Part shown: positions 19,811-30,900 of the stretch, one piece after another
Layout: each line of letters begins with the position of its first letter
Numbering within the stretch: the first letter of the stretch is position 1
Assembly: GCF_020740795.1 (NCBI RefSeq)
Contig: NC_067282.1
Coordinates: forward strand, 152,258,858-152,322,857
Source: Apus apus
Lineage: Eukaryota; Chordata; Aves; Apodiformes; Apodidae
Direction of reading: 5' to 3'
DNA length: 64,000 nt
Translations under genes and position numbers: made by a program
The notes under the pieces: model-generated
Told to the model about the DNA's origin: nothing
The model's input: the letters and a program-made list of their open reading frames with translations, nothing else
The model's database searches: none

Positions 19811-21579
19811 AAACTTTTAAGTTTATTATTCCATATGTTTAATGCAGAGTTAATGGTGCTAGGACAGCATAGAAATTGGGGAGGGGGAGGTGGGGGAGGA
19901 AGGTGCTACTTGTATAAATAAGAGGACAGGGCTGGAAGAGGTTACATGTGTACAGGGAGCAAACATTCTACATGATCTTTTCAGACACCACAAGGAGAAG
20001 TCATCCATAACTAAGGGAGGTGGGAAGGGCATCTGACAGTCATATCAGCAGAGGGAAACAGCGGCACCAATCACAGTCCACGTTCAGTCAAAGTATTTTA
20101 TCTTTCTCGAATGCAATATCCATTGGAAGGTCCCACAACATGTCTCTGCGATCAGTTGCCAGGAGTCATCTTTTCCTGAAGCAACTTCTGTGCCAGTTCA
20201 CTCCCTGGCATGACAAACCACCCCAGTCCTGGAGGTGACAAGGGAGAAGTAAGCAGACTGTCCTCAGGTGTTGGGCTGAACAAAGGAGGATGACCTGACT
20301 GTGAGAGCTGGTTGTTTCTGTTTTGAAACCCAAAGGGGAAAATAAATTCTTTTGCATCTGAATAGGCTTATTTTCTTTACACTCACCCAAGATTGGGTGC
20401 GTATCTACCTCGCTTAAAGCTGCAGAAGTATCTTTCCATCTTCAGCATAGGTAGAAGGGAGGTGTTGACTGACTGGAAGACACAATGAAAAAACGAGCGG
20501 GGTAGCACACCCCATCAGCCTGAGTTTGGAGTGGAGGTTCAAAGAGAGCATTGGAATCAACTCGGGGTGTTGGCAAGTGCATAGTTAGCTTCCTTGGTGC
20601 CTCTTCATTCAGGCAGGCACAGTCAGACATGGAAAGGCAAGGACCAAGTTTGCTCAGAGGTTTTTTGGGGTACTGAAGAGATTAGAAAGGACTGAGGTGG
20701 CAGAAATGCCAGACATAAATGAACAATATAGAGTAATTATAAGAAAGGAGGATTCACCCACAGCACCTAAATGATTCGCTGGTCCTTCCCCACCTCTCCT
20801 GCACCTCCGTACATGAACACGCGTGTGTGCACAGGCTGTGCTACGCGAAGCACTAAGACCAACATTGTGGTTCCTACACGTTGCTCAGGCAAGCCTTAAA
20901 ATCTCCATGCAGGAAAGAGTGTGGAATTAAACAGAGACAGGATGGAGAGAAGAGGTGGGGAGAAAAGCTAGGATGCAGCTGTGGAAATCAGCAGGGAAGC
21001 AAGCATAGGTTGGTCTTCCAACGGGGTTCAAGATTCATGCATGTGTGAATCTTGGGCAGGACTGCTGCACGATGCTGATCACAAGGAAGCTGGCTGTGCC
21101 ATCCTCCCTACTCCTCCCCCCATAACATGTTCACCAAGGCTGAGCCATCACCCTTCACCCGCAGCAGGTGACAAAATGTCAGCCATTGTGGCCTGTTGGA
21201 AACACTTGCTAACTCCCTGGAGCAGTCTGGGGAGAGGAAGGAAAGGATGTCTCTCTCATCATACAGTCTAGGGTGTGCACAATGAAACCCACTGCGGACC
21301 AGTCACTCCATGTCTAGAATCCTCCTCATCTAGAAGGCCAATAAGGTGTCGCAAGCCAGTCGGGTGGCCTGCGTGAAATTGGTAAAGGGCAAAAGGGCAA
21401 AAAACCTTCCTCTAGGCGGGTGAGCCAGCGATAGCCGGGGTCAAGAAAGGCACTTCTGTATACTCAGTGGGTTCTGGTGGCTGGATGGCACTGAGTGACC
21501 TCGGAGTTCGGAGGCTCTTCTGCCTGTGCTGATTCTTTGGAGCCTTTCCATCGCTGCTTCGGTCACCGGTCCCCATTCC
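19810..21579 (-). other. SOX10: SOX10 3'UTR
   Basis: Region between the SOX10 stop codon and the presumed polyadenylation site. I see no CR1 copy and no coding frame that looks real. The boundary at the low end rests on the AATAAA at 19822-19827. Confidence 0.6.
19822..19827 (-). terminator. polyadenylation signal of SOX10
   Basis: AATAAA on the minus strand (TTTATT on plus) about 1.75 kb after the SOX10 stop codon. I saw no earlier canonical signal. The resulting 3'UTR length is in the range known for SOX10. Confidence 0.6.
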
Positions 21580-24500
21580 CTATGGTCTGGAGAGAGTCGT
21601 GTACACCGGCTGTTCCCAATGTGTGGGGCTATGGGACTGTGGCACAGAGGGTGCAGGGTCAGAGATGGCAGTGTAAAGGGGACGTTGAGAAGGTCCCATA
21701 TAGGAGAAGGCAGAGTAGAGGCCAGAGGCTTGGCTGGAATGGCTGTAGTAGGGTCCTGAGGGCTGGTGGTCTGGGTAGTCGAACTGTGGCCTGGAGATGG
21801 AGGGGAAGGCCGAACCGTAGTGGGGCAGACTCAGGGATGTGTAAGCTATCTGGGAGGTGGAGGGCTGGTCGGTGTAGTGACCTCCAGGGGCTGGCCCCTC
21901 CGTTTTCACCTGGGCCTTGGAATCCACCACCGGTGAGGTGGCAGTGGACAAGGAGACTCCGTGCTGCTTGGAGATCCAGGCAGAGTGTCCGCTGGCTGCA
22001 GCCAGGGCGCTCCCAAGGCCGTAGCCAGCAGCCGCGGCTGCCGCGTAGCCCCCAACATGGCCTGGGTGGCCGGCGTGTCCGTTGGGCGGCAGGTACTGGT
22101 CAAACTCATTGACATCAAAGGTCTCCATGTTGGACATCACTTCATGGCTGATCTCCCCGATGTCCACATTGCCAAAGTCAATGTGGGGCTTTCCCCCTTC
22201 CCCCAGGGAACGCCCTTCTCGTTTGGAGTCAGCTTTGCCTGCCTGCAGCTCGGTCTTAGGGGTGGTGGGAGGTGTAGGGGGCCCATGGCTCTGACCTGCG
22301 AGGTAAAACATTTTGAGGAGGAAAGAAAGAGAAGGGGTGAGTTACCAATTTATGCCTGGGTTTATACCCAGCCCAGCTCTGCTCCACCCAGTATGCCAGC
22401 AGCTGTCCAGCTGGAGACTTCAGTGGAGGAACGCAGAAATAGCCAGCCAAAACCAAACCTTTTTATATCATCTTGTGGAAAAAGAAATAGCTTGTGCAAG
22501 CCTTGCCTGACCAGAGGAATACAAGTGCCCGGGAAGCTTAGTTATGTCCCTGTACTGCTGACTCCAGCAGTTTGTTAGGTCATGAGCAAGGTGTCAGCCA
22601 CATCGCTAAGGCTTTCACCATGATAACTCATCTGTTTTGAGCCTCCAAATTGGCTGTAGCCTGTCAGTAGGGTCACGGAGACATGGGACTCACCTGAGGG
22701 GTGTTCTGGGTGCCCATCGGACATGGGCGACCCTTCGCCAGGATGCCGGTGATCCAGGTGGGCATTCTTATAGTGGGCCTGGATGGCAGCAGCCCCACCA
22801 GCCTCCCCCTCCACCTGGCCTTCGCCCTCGCCCTGCGTGGCCTTGCCGTTTTTCCGCCGGCGGGGCTGGTACTTGTAATCGGGATGGTCCTTCTTGTGCT
22901 GCATCCTCAGCCGCTCCGCCTCTTCGATAAAGGGCCGCTTGTCGCTTTCGTTCAACAGCCTGCAGAGGCCAAGGAGGTAGAGAAGAGAAGAGGGGAAGAG
23001 GAGGGGCAGGTGGATTAGGAAAAAACACCACTATGCTCTGCATCATGGGACATGGCCTGTAAATCCCGTCGTCGGGATGTTGCCCCATTGAGGGTGTTTC
23101 CCAGAACAACAGAAAGAGCTTCAGCGTGTTTCGGTGGAGACAGCACCATTTGCCTCCTCCTTGTTAATTATTAAGCCCTGACACGGGTCGGTGCCAGTGC
23201 TGGGTCCCTCTTGCCTAGCTACGTGGTGCACCTCAGTAAGTTCAGCGCTCTCTCTTTTAGTTTTATAAAACGTTCCATCCCCAAAGGCAAAGCACAGCTT
23301 TTCATATCCACCTAAGATAAGGCTGGGCAAGAGGCTTTTAAAGGGTTGGGCAAATGAAAGGCAGCTGGGATCATTGCTTAGAGTCAGGCAGTGTGGCACA
23401 CCCTTGTTACTTGTAATGCTGCCCCCTGCATGTCTTGCTTTTCCCCAAACTATTCCAGTTTGATTTCCCACCCTTCCAAAGGCTTTCTTCAAGTTTGAGG
23501 CTCTACTGAGCACAAATAGCAGCGACTAGTGTTGGCTGCACAGTATTCATGTTGCTGCGTGGAGCTTGCTGGGCCTTTAAGCATCTTGCCATATTCTAGA
23601 AGGGAACTGAAGAAAATTTTGAAGGGGGAGAAAGTGTATTCTGCTATTCTTGGAGCTCCTGCTCACCTTAAACATTGATAATGCAGAAGGCTGAAGCACA
23701 AAGGACCAACCCTTCTTGATCATAGCTAAGCAGTTATAAAAATATTAGCTGATATGTTGCTAGCCTTGTAGAAATAGATGAGCTTTGGTCTCTGGATGAA
23801 AGGCACTGCAGAAATGTGAGCTCCTTTGCTGTATTCCTGCCAGATCATGGACTGCTCTTGTTAAGAGAGGTTCTCCGAGGAAATGGTGAAATGTGCGGGC
23901 AGGATGGCTCAGAGCACTTGAAAATGAGGTCAGCCTCATTGCTCAAGCCTTTAGCACAGTCTCAGTTGGAAGCATTTCAGTTTCATTTTATTATTTTTGC
24001 CCTCAAATATTCTCGTGACTCAAGGTCATCCTGCTTCCAACCAGAAACCAGTGTGCCTAGAAGGGACCAGTCTTCCCATGACTTGCAGCTCCAACAGCCG
24101 CTAGAAATGGGGGCTCCCAAATGGCAAAAATTACTCAATTTGTGAGATATCCACACCTTTTTCTTTCCAACAAACGAACTGTGCTGTCACCTTGGTACTC
24201 CTGAAGCCCCTAGCCTGAAAATGTGGCCAATTCCATTCAAATGCAGGCCCTGAGGAAGCTACAAAGGCCTGAACTGGTCTGAAAAACTGAAGCCAAAGAG
24301 GAGGCGTGGCTCAAGGAGCACACAGATGAATCTGGCAGGGGATCAAAGGGGTCACCAGCAAGTAATGGGTAGGTTTTGAAGCACCTCCTTTCTCCCTGCT
24401 CCTCGGGTATGCCAGCAGCCAGAAGGTGTGTGGCATGGATAGGAGCCCATTATGGTGCTGACCTGGGTTCACTCCAGGCAGCCTGAGCAGGTCGCAGCCA

Positions 24501-27500
24501 CACACCACATTCCTCCGGTGCCTTAATCCTGGAGATTAAAGCAACTGAGTCACTATGAATCCAACACCAGCCTTCCTGTCCCTCCCGCCACCATACACCA
24601 TGCTCACGCATCCCAGAGGGTTCTAATCCCTCAGCCTATGCTGCTCCAGATGTCTCTCCAAGGGGTCCAAAGGGACATCATGACCAATCCTTGTAGACAT
24701 TGTGGACTGGCAGGTGACCTTGCCTTGGCAAAGCCTTCATCCTTGCAGAACACCCTACTTCCAGGGGATGTGAAGAATAGAGGCAAAACCTGCAGCCTTG
24801 CAACCCAGGACACTTCACTACAAGGCAGCCAGGCTCTGATGTCTCGATGCTCCCAGCCCAGATAATGCTGTAGCTAATAAGATGCTGTGATGGGAAATGA
24901 AAGGTCACTTTCTATGTGAAGGGGTTATAGGCTGCCCAGCTAGCTTTGATCAGCAGGGCGTACTGCACGGTGAGCTTGGAGCAGAGTCTCCCATGGAAGC
25001 TGAAGCTCAGCCTCCCGGGTCCATCTCGTAGATGGTGTGAACCAGAGCCACTCCAGGCTATGCAGGCATCAGGTCCCTACCCTCTGAGCTATGCCCCAGA
25101 GCCTCACCTCTCCTCCCCGTAACAGCAACCCAAGGGCAGTGCCACCTGCAAGACGGTGGCAAGTCCACTTCCCGCATCTTTGCCTTCTCCTTTCCACGGC
25201 TGCCTGCTCCCTCCTCCCTCCCGCTGGGATCAGAGCTCAAATCGGCTTTAGCAAAGTGAAACTGGTGCGAGCAGGCAAAGGCCAGGAGATTTGGGGGGAT
25301 TTGGATTTCACTGCTTCCTGCCCTCCCCCTCCAGCCCCCCAGACTCCCCAGGCCATAATGCAAAGGAATCTCGCACGGGCAGAGAAGTTATGGATCACAG
25401 AGCAAAGCCGTTCATGGGGCTTAACCGAGCCCTCACCGCCCGCCCCAGCACCGAGTGCTCACCCCCGGGCTGAGGGGAGAGGGGCAAACATCCAGCGCCC
25501 CGCTCCGGGAGGAGAAAGAAGAACCAAAATCTTTCTGCCCGCCTCTGGCAGCCTCCCCTTCTGCCGCCCGGCGTTGCACCGCGCTGTGTGCGGCTTGGCG
25601 GCCAGAGGCTTGACCCTGTGCCGCGACTCAGCTGCCGATGAGTCAGTGTGGTGATGGATTTAGCATTGCCCGGTGGGGCTGATGCAAGGCGAGGGCTGGG
25701 TGGGAACAGAAAGCAGCCGGGAGGGCTCTCCTACAAGTCCGGGTCCCCGGATTTCATGGATGTGACCCTGTTCCCTTGGCTGCTGCCACGCCCAGGCAAA
25801 TATCCCTCCATCGGGTGCCCTCTCCCCTCCCCACCAAGTCTTCATCCTCTTCTTCCCATGCCCCGCTTATTTTCAGCCCTGGAGGTGGTGCTGGCTGGCA
25901 TTTGGCTGAGAGTCGTGCCGACATTTTCAGCAGCCAGCCTCCATTTGAGAGCTGCTCCCTGTCCCACCCTGGGGAAGGAAAGCTGCCAAGGCGAGATTTC
26001 ATGAACACTGAGCCCCTCCCTTCTTCTTTTTTAGTACATTTGGTTTGTCTGCTGCACCCCAGATGGGTACAGATGGAGGTGGATGGGGCCATAACCCCGC
26101 TGGCACTGCATTTGGGGCCAAGCAGTTACTACAACCATGGGGGCATGTCCTGTTGCCCTTCCCAGTGTGGACTGGGGCCTGTGGAGGACATGGCGGTGGC
26201 ACAGAGCTGGAGCAAACACCAGACTTAAAAACAACCCAGGTCATCGGAGCCCATTTTGCAGAGGAGCACGTGGGACAGCACTGGGGTTATCTCTCAATCT
26301 GCTATCTGCCTTTCGAGATGATTTCCCAGCCTCTGCTGTCCCCACCCAGTGCCGATCGCTGGGGACATGCTTGGTTTAACAGTGGCCTGTGGGCAGGCTC
26401 CGTGCTCCCCAGCACTCATCTCTCTGCCTAACGTGCCCTTTACCTGTAAAGCTCAGGGCAGCCCATGTGGAAATATAAGTTGCCCATATTTTCCAAAGTG
26501 ACTAGTGATGTAGGCTGTAGGGTTTGGATAGTTCACCCTGTAAAGTGTGGGGGTAGATGAACAGGCAGGGCCCTTTGCAGGGACCCTCATCAAGTGTTTG
26601 AGACTAAGCCACCCAGAGCTCAACACAACTGCTGGTGGTTGTACCAATGCATAGGAGCTATACCTTGGGAACAGCGTAGAAGAGGGCAGCAGAAACATCA
26701 GTGGAGGAAGACAAAACCGTACTGTGGCTGCAAGGCAAGGCTTGGGGCTATTATCCTTATAACCTCTGGGCCACCTGCCATGGTGTTTTTTGGGTGGATA
26801 TTTCCACCCAACCTAACGGGAAAACACACACATGTGGTCCTATGCTGGCCAGACACCGACTGCACCCATAATCTATCTTACTCTGCTGTGTGGTCCCTGT
26901 GGGGGCTGGCACGGCTCGGACATCCACAGCCTGCACTCGGGACACTTGGAGAGGAGACACGTTCAAGGAATCAGCTGCAAACCCAGCACCACACAACCCC
27001 AGGCCTGATCCTGCAAGATTCTCTGCTTGACCCATGCTCAATGGCTAAGAGCCACAGCCCTAAGAAACATGCAGGGACCTCGACCATCGTCCAGTGGCAG
27101 TGTCTTCCTGCTCTGAGTCCCATGTGGCCAGCGGCGGGAGCTGTGCCCTGGGAGCAGGGAGGCAGTCGGATGCAGGAATGTGGTCACAGGCAGGGGGCTG
27201 TGTCTCCTTGCGCTCTGGATGTGATATTCATGGAGGGTTTCCTTGCTCTGCTGTTTTCAAGGGAAATGCAGTGTCCAGAGGGAGGGAGTTGCTCTAAAAA
27301 CTAGCATTTTTTTGCAATAAAGGAATGCTAACTTGAAGTAACACTTTGGGAACAAAAAAAAGTGAGTTCTCCCTCGCACACACCCCCTCTTCCAGCACAG
27401 ATTCCTGGTCTAGAGACTGGCAGCCCAGCCCCAGGCAGGAGCAAGTGCCACAGTAAAGGAAAGGAAAGGCAGTGGGGAACAAAGCAGGGAAAAGCATCAG

Positions 27501-29302
27501 ATGAGACATTTGCAATCACACCCTGCCTTCAATTTCCCAAAGAAATGCCTTTGCTGGGGCTACACTAGATGGTTCAGGGTAAAGGGGCTGATGTGGCAGG
27601 GGGAAAAGCTAATGCCTGAGGGCTCAGTTCCTTGCAAGAATGGAGCTTTGAAGTCAGGACGAGATCTCGACATCAGCTGCTGGATGGAGTGCATTTTGTT
27701 TCTGCTTGGAAAAATGTCTCTTGGCCCACACGAGGTAGAGAGCTTTATCCATGAAATGCCACCAGGGCAGGAGAGAGAATGAGAGAGCCCGTTTATGAGC
27801 CCTGGTTTGTGTTGGTTGGTGCAAGGCGAGGTGGGGGACAGTGCTGGGGACTTTTGGCAAAAAGTGTTTATAAGAGGTTGATGGGGTTACTGGCAGAGAC
27901 CATCAGATGGGGAAGAAGCGGCACGGCCAGCCTGACGTGCTTGGCCTGGGCACTACAGCTCTCCGCACACCCACAGGCTGGCTGTGATCAATCGGGGCAG
28001 CCTGCTGGTCAGTCGGGGGAAGGAGGAGTGGGTCGGGGAGGGTACGTAAAGGACCTGGGGATATGCATGAAGCCAAAATGAAAATGGGTGCAACAAACTG
28101 GTGGGGCCAGAGGAACAAGTGTGTGTGTGCCATTGAGAAGGGAGGGCGTCTCTCTGGGTGCAAAGGGGGATGGGGATGGTTTGAACCAGTGTGTTGCAAG
28201 AGAGTCTGCTAAGGCTGGGACTGTCGCAGGTCCTTACTTTCTGCTAAGCCTCAGCCCCTCTTTCTAGCAGGGTCTCTCCTTAACCTTCATGCAGCACCTG
28301 CATAGCCTGCCAAGACTGGAACCCTCCTGGAAAGGAGGGGTGCAGGGCTCTGGCTGCCTGGCTCCCTTGCCCTGACCTTCCTCCTTGACCATAACTTGGT
28401 TGCCTACTTGCTCTGTGGCACTGCACAGAAAATAACTCCCGTTGGCGTTAGGACCTAAGTTCAAACAGGCTTGAGGCAACCACCAGTGAGTTAAGTTGAT
28501 TTGGGCTCAGCCTGGTTCCTGCTAGTGCACAACTTAGCCCAACAGAGAGGGTGAGCCAAGAAAACAAGATCTTCCTGGCAGTCAGGCAGGAGAGGACCAG
28601 GACAAGGCTGTCCCAGTCAGGAACAACAGAGGAAGTTAGTGGGAAACATATGGAAAAGGGCTGATGCCCAGTATGGTGGTGAGCTCTGCCAAGGAAGCCT
28701 TCACTACATCCAACCACCACTAGTACCCCAGTCACCAACCATGCCTCCTGTGAGGGGGTCCCCCTATGAGGGAAGGAGTTCCTTCAAGGTCTGTCCTGCT
28801 AAGTCTTCATCCTTCTGCCTCACCTCACAGTCCTCTCCAGGACACCTGAAGACCCCAGCCCTTGTGCTCCCCCTCCGCCCAGCCGCTCTTACCTCCAGAG
28901 CTTCCCCAGGGTCTTACTGAGCTCGGCGTTGTGGAGGTGTGGGTACTGGTCAGCCAGTTTCCTCCGGGCAGCCTGTGCCCAGACCATGAAGGCGTTCATG
29001 GGCCGTTTGACATGGGGTTTGCTCTTGTTACTTCCATTCACCCGGACAGGCATGGGTACCAGGGTCCAGTCATAGCCGCTCAGCACCTGGCTGACCGCCT
29101 CACGGATGCACACAGGGAACTTGTCATCATCCGCCTCCGTGTCTTGCTGTTCCTTCTTGACCTTCCCCATCTCCCCGTTCCCGGAGCCGGCAAGGTGCGG
29201 GGAGTTGTCTGATGCCATGGAAGGTCCTGGTGAGAGGCAGTGGTGGTCTTCAGAGCCCACAGGGCTCATCTCCACTTCCGAAAGGTCTTGGTCGTCAGCC
29301 AT
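21580..29302 (-). CDS. SOX10: SOX10, complete coding sequence
   Basis: SoxE transcription factor directing neural crest, glial, melanocyte and otic fates in the nucleus. Coding exons (minus): 29302-28893, 22959-22694, 22295-21580; 1392 nt, 463 residues plus TAG, against 466 in human. Order of domains: acidic start [20 protein letters not shown]-type VKKE near residue 49; dimerisation segment about 58-95 ([20 protein letters not shown]); HMG box about 97-165 ([20 protein letters not shown] onward); K2 region ([20 protein letters not shown]); C-terminal transactivation domain ending [13 protein letters not shown]. The intron between the first two coding exons cuts the HMG box after TGG AG, the usual SoxE position. 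Start: the ATG matches the family N-terminus and an upstream acceptor at 29352 fits a 5'UTR leader. No damage seen. Confidence 0.98.
22960..28892. other. large SOX10 intron within the HMG-box coding region
   Basis: About 5.9 kb, by far the largest SOX10 intron. No CR1 copy is visible. GC-rich patches alternate with plain DNA; the part at 25090-25680 is listed separately as a candidate regulatory element. SOX10 introns in other vertebrates are known to hold enhancers. Confidence 0.6.
25090..25680. promoter_or_regulatory. candidate intronic regulatory element of SOX10
   Basis: A non-repetitive, CpG-containing patch inside the large intron. It includes a TGAGTCA AP-1 site (25639-25645) facing a near match GACTCAGC (25625-25632), and SOX-like CAAAG cores near 25275 and 25361. 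Candidate only; no conservation data are available here. Confidence 0.35.
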
Positions 29303-29351
29303 CGTCACTCGTGAGCCCTTTCTCTCTTCCTTCTTGATGTCCTTCTTCTCA
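29303..29351 (-). other. SOX10: SOX10 5'UTR part of the first coding exon
   Basis: On the minus strand a long pyrimidine tract ends in CCCCAG at 29352, a strong acceptor, 49 bases upstream of the ATG. Human SOX10 likewise has a short leader in the exon carrying the ATG. The tract itself (29352-29430) is unusually long and pure. Confidence 0.65.
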
Positions 29352-30055
29352 CTGGGGAAGGGAGGGAGGAAGACAAAAACAAAGGAAGGAAAGGAGAGGG
29401 GGGAGAAAGAGAGAAAGGGAGAAGCAACACCAAATCTGAAAGGGACTCCAGGCTCTCCAAAGAGCTGACCACGAGACAGGAGCCGCTCAATAAAAGCACA
29501 AGCAAAGCAATTGCCGTGCACACCGCAAAACCCGTGATCGATGGGGGTGGGGATGGGTTGGGGCCCCTGGTTAATTTGGGTATCGCTCCCTATCTCTATC
29601 TCTGCAATCATCGGAGCTGACATGTGTGGAGGGGCCTGAGCCAGGAGGGATAAGAGAGGCTGTGCACCTGAAAGGAGAGTGACATTGACCATCTTGCCCT
29701 GGCGCAACTCCCCCAGAGGAGCAAGATGGGGGGGACAGTCACAAAACTTGTGTGGGGAAGTGCCCCTTTCTTTTGAAGACGTGCGGTGAAACAACGACAC
29801 GGCACCCAGGGGAAGGAGTGGGAGTGGGAGAGTCAGCACCATAGAGGTAAACCAGAAGGGACACATCTCCGGGCTAGCAGGGAAGCCGAGAGGGTGGCAC
29901 TGCCGGACAGAGAACCAGCCCAGACCCCAGATCTGCACCCAGAGACCCTGACCCCATCCCTCACCCTCCTCTTGCTCATAAGCCAAAGACTTAACATGCA
30001 TCTGCATTGCATCCCCACACACAGCCTGTCTGTGTATGTGTGCGTATACATATTG

Positions 30056-30420
30056 GCACTCACACATATATATATATGTATGTATATAAGTATATAAAAT
30101 AAATGCAGATACAAGCACACACCAAGTTTAACTTTGAGACAAGCCAAGGCTTTGGGTTGACTGCCCCACACACTCCTCCTCTCTCCTGGCTGCAGTCACC
30201 TCTGAAAATCCCTTCTGCCGTGCAGCAGATTCCCCCTTGAAGAAAGAAATACTCTAAAAAGAAAGGCCTGTCTATTCCCCACAACCAGAAATAAACAAAC
30301 AAACAAACAAATAAATAAATAAATAAATTAAAAAAATAAAACAATAAAGCAACAAACCAGAAAAAAAAAGAAAAGAAAAGAAAAGAAAATTAAAAAAAAC
30401 CCCAAACCGCAAAACCCCCC
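30056..30420. repeat. simple-repeat cluster in SOX10 intron 1
   Basis: Successive low-complexity tracts: TA-rich (30065-30100), AAAC/AAAT tetramers (30294-30329), and AAAAG pentamers (30362-30390), separated by short unique bases. Confidence 0.85.
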
Positions 30421-30642
30421 AAGAAATAAATTTTAAAAACACATAATAATAAGGAATAGAAAAGCATGCCTCTGGCTTAGCTTTAAAAAAAGCCAATGCA
30501 GAGCAAGGGCTGCTCTCCTTCCCATTTCAGACACAGACCCCCACTGGGGAAATAAAAAAAAAAAAAAGTAGGAGAAAGTAAGGGGGAAAGAAGCAGGAGC
30601 GACTGTGCGGGTGTGTGAGCAAGCTCAGGTAGGAGAACTTAC

Positions 30643-30900
30643 GTTGCTGGCCGGTGTGCCGGGCAGATCCTGGGAGGGCTGTGGTTTGTATCCCAGTCGC
30701 CCCCCTGCTCTCCCTGCCAGCCCGGGGAGGCGAGCGGTGCGGGGAGGCTCTCAGGCGAGTGCCATTCCTGGAGGGAGGGTTGGTTTTTACTAATACCCCG
30801 GCTGGATGTCTCGAGCTGGCTTTGCTGCTTAGCACCGGGGGAGGGAAGGGAGGAAGGTGGAGCCAAGCGCTCCTCAGAGCCAGAATACGGTAGGTCGGGG
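30643..30900 (-). other. SOX10: probable non-coding first exon of SOX10
   Basis: A clear minus-strand donor GTAAGT at 30642-30637 closes a GC-richer segment that is bounded on the gene side by an A-rich, microsatellite-bearing intron (29352-30642). Position and phase-free nature fit the known non-coding exon 1. The start at 30900 is only a guess; no TATA box is obvious. Confidence 0.45.

Noticed and set aside
28889-30118. 409-residue open frame reading far upstream of the SOX10 start
   Set aside because: The family start [11 protein letters not shown] is at 29302 and a strong splice acceptor lies at 29352, so the upstream part is intron and leader read through.
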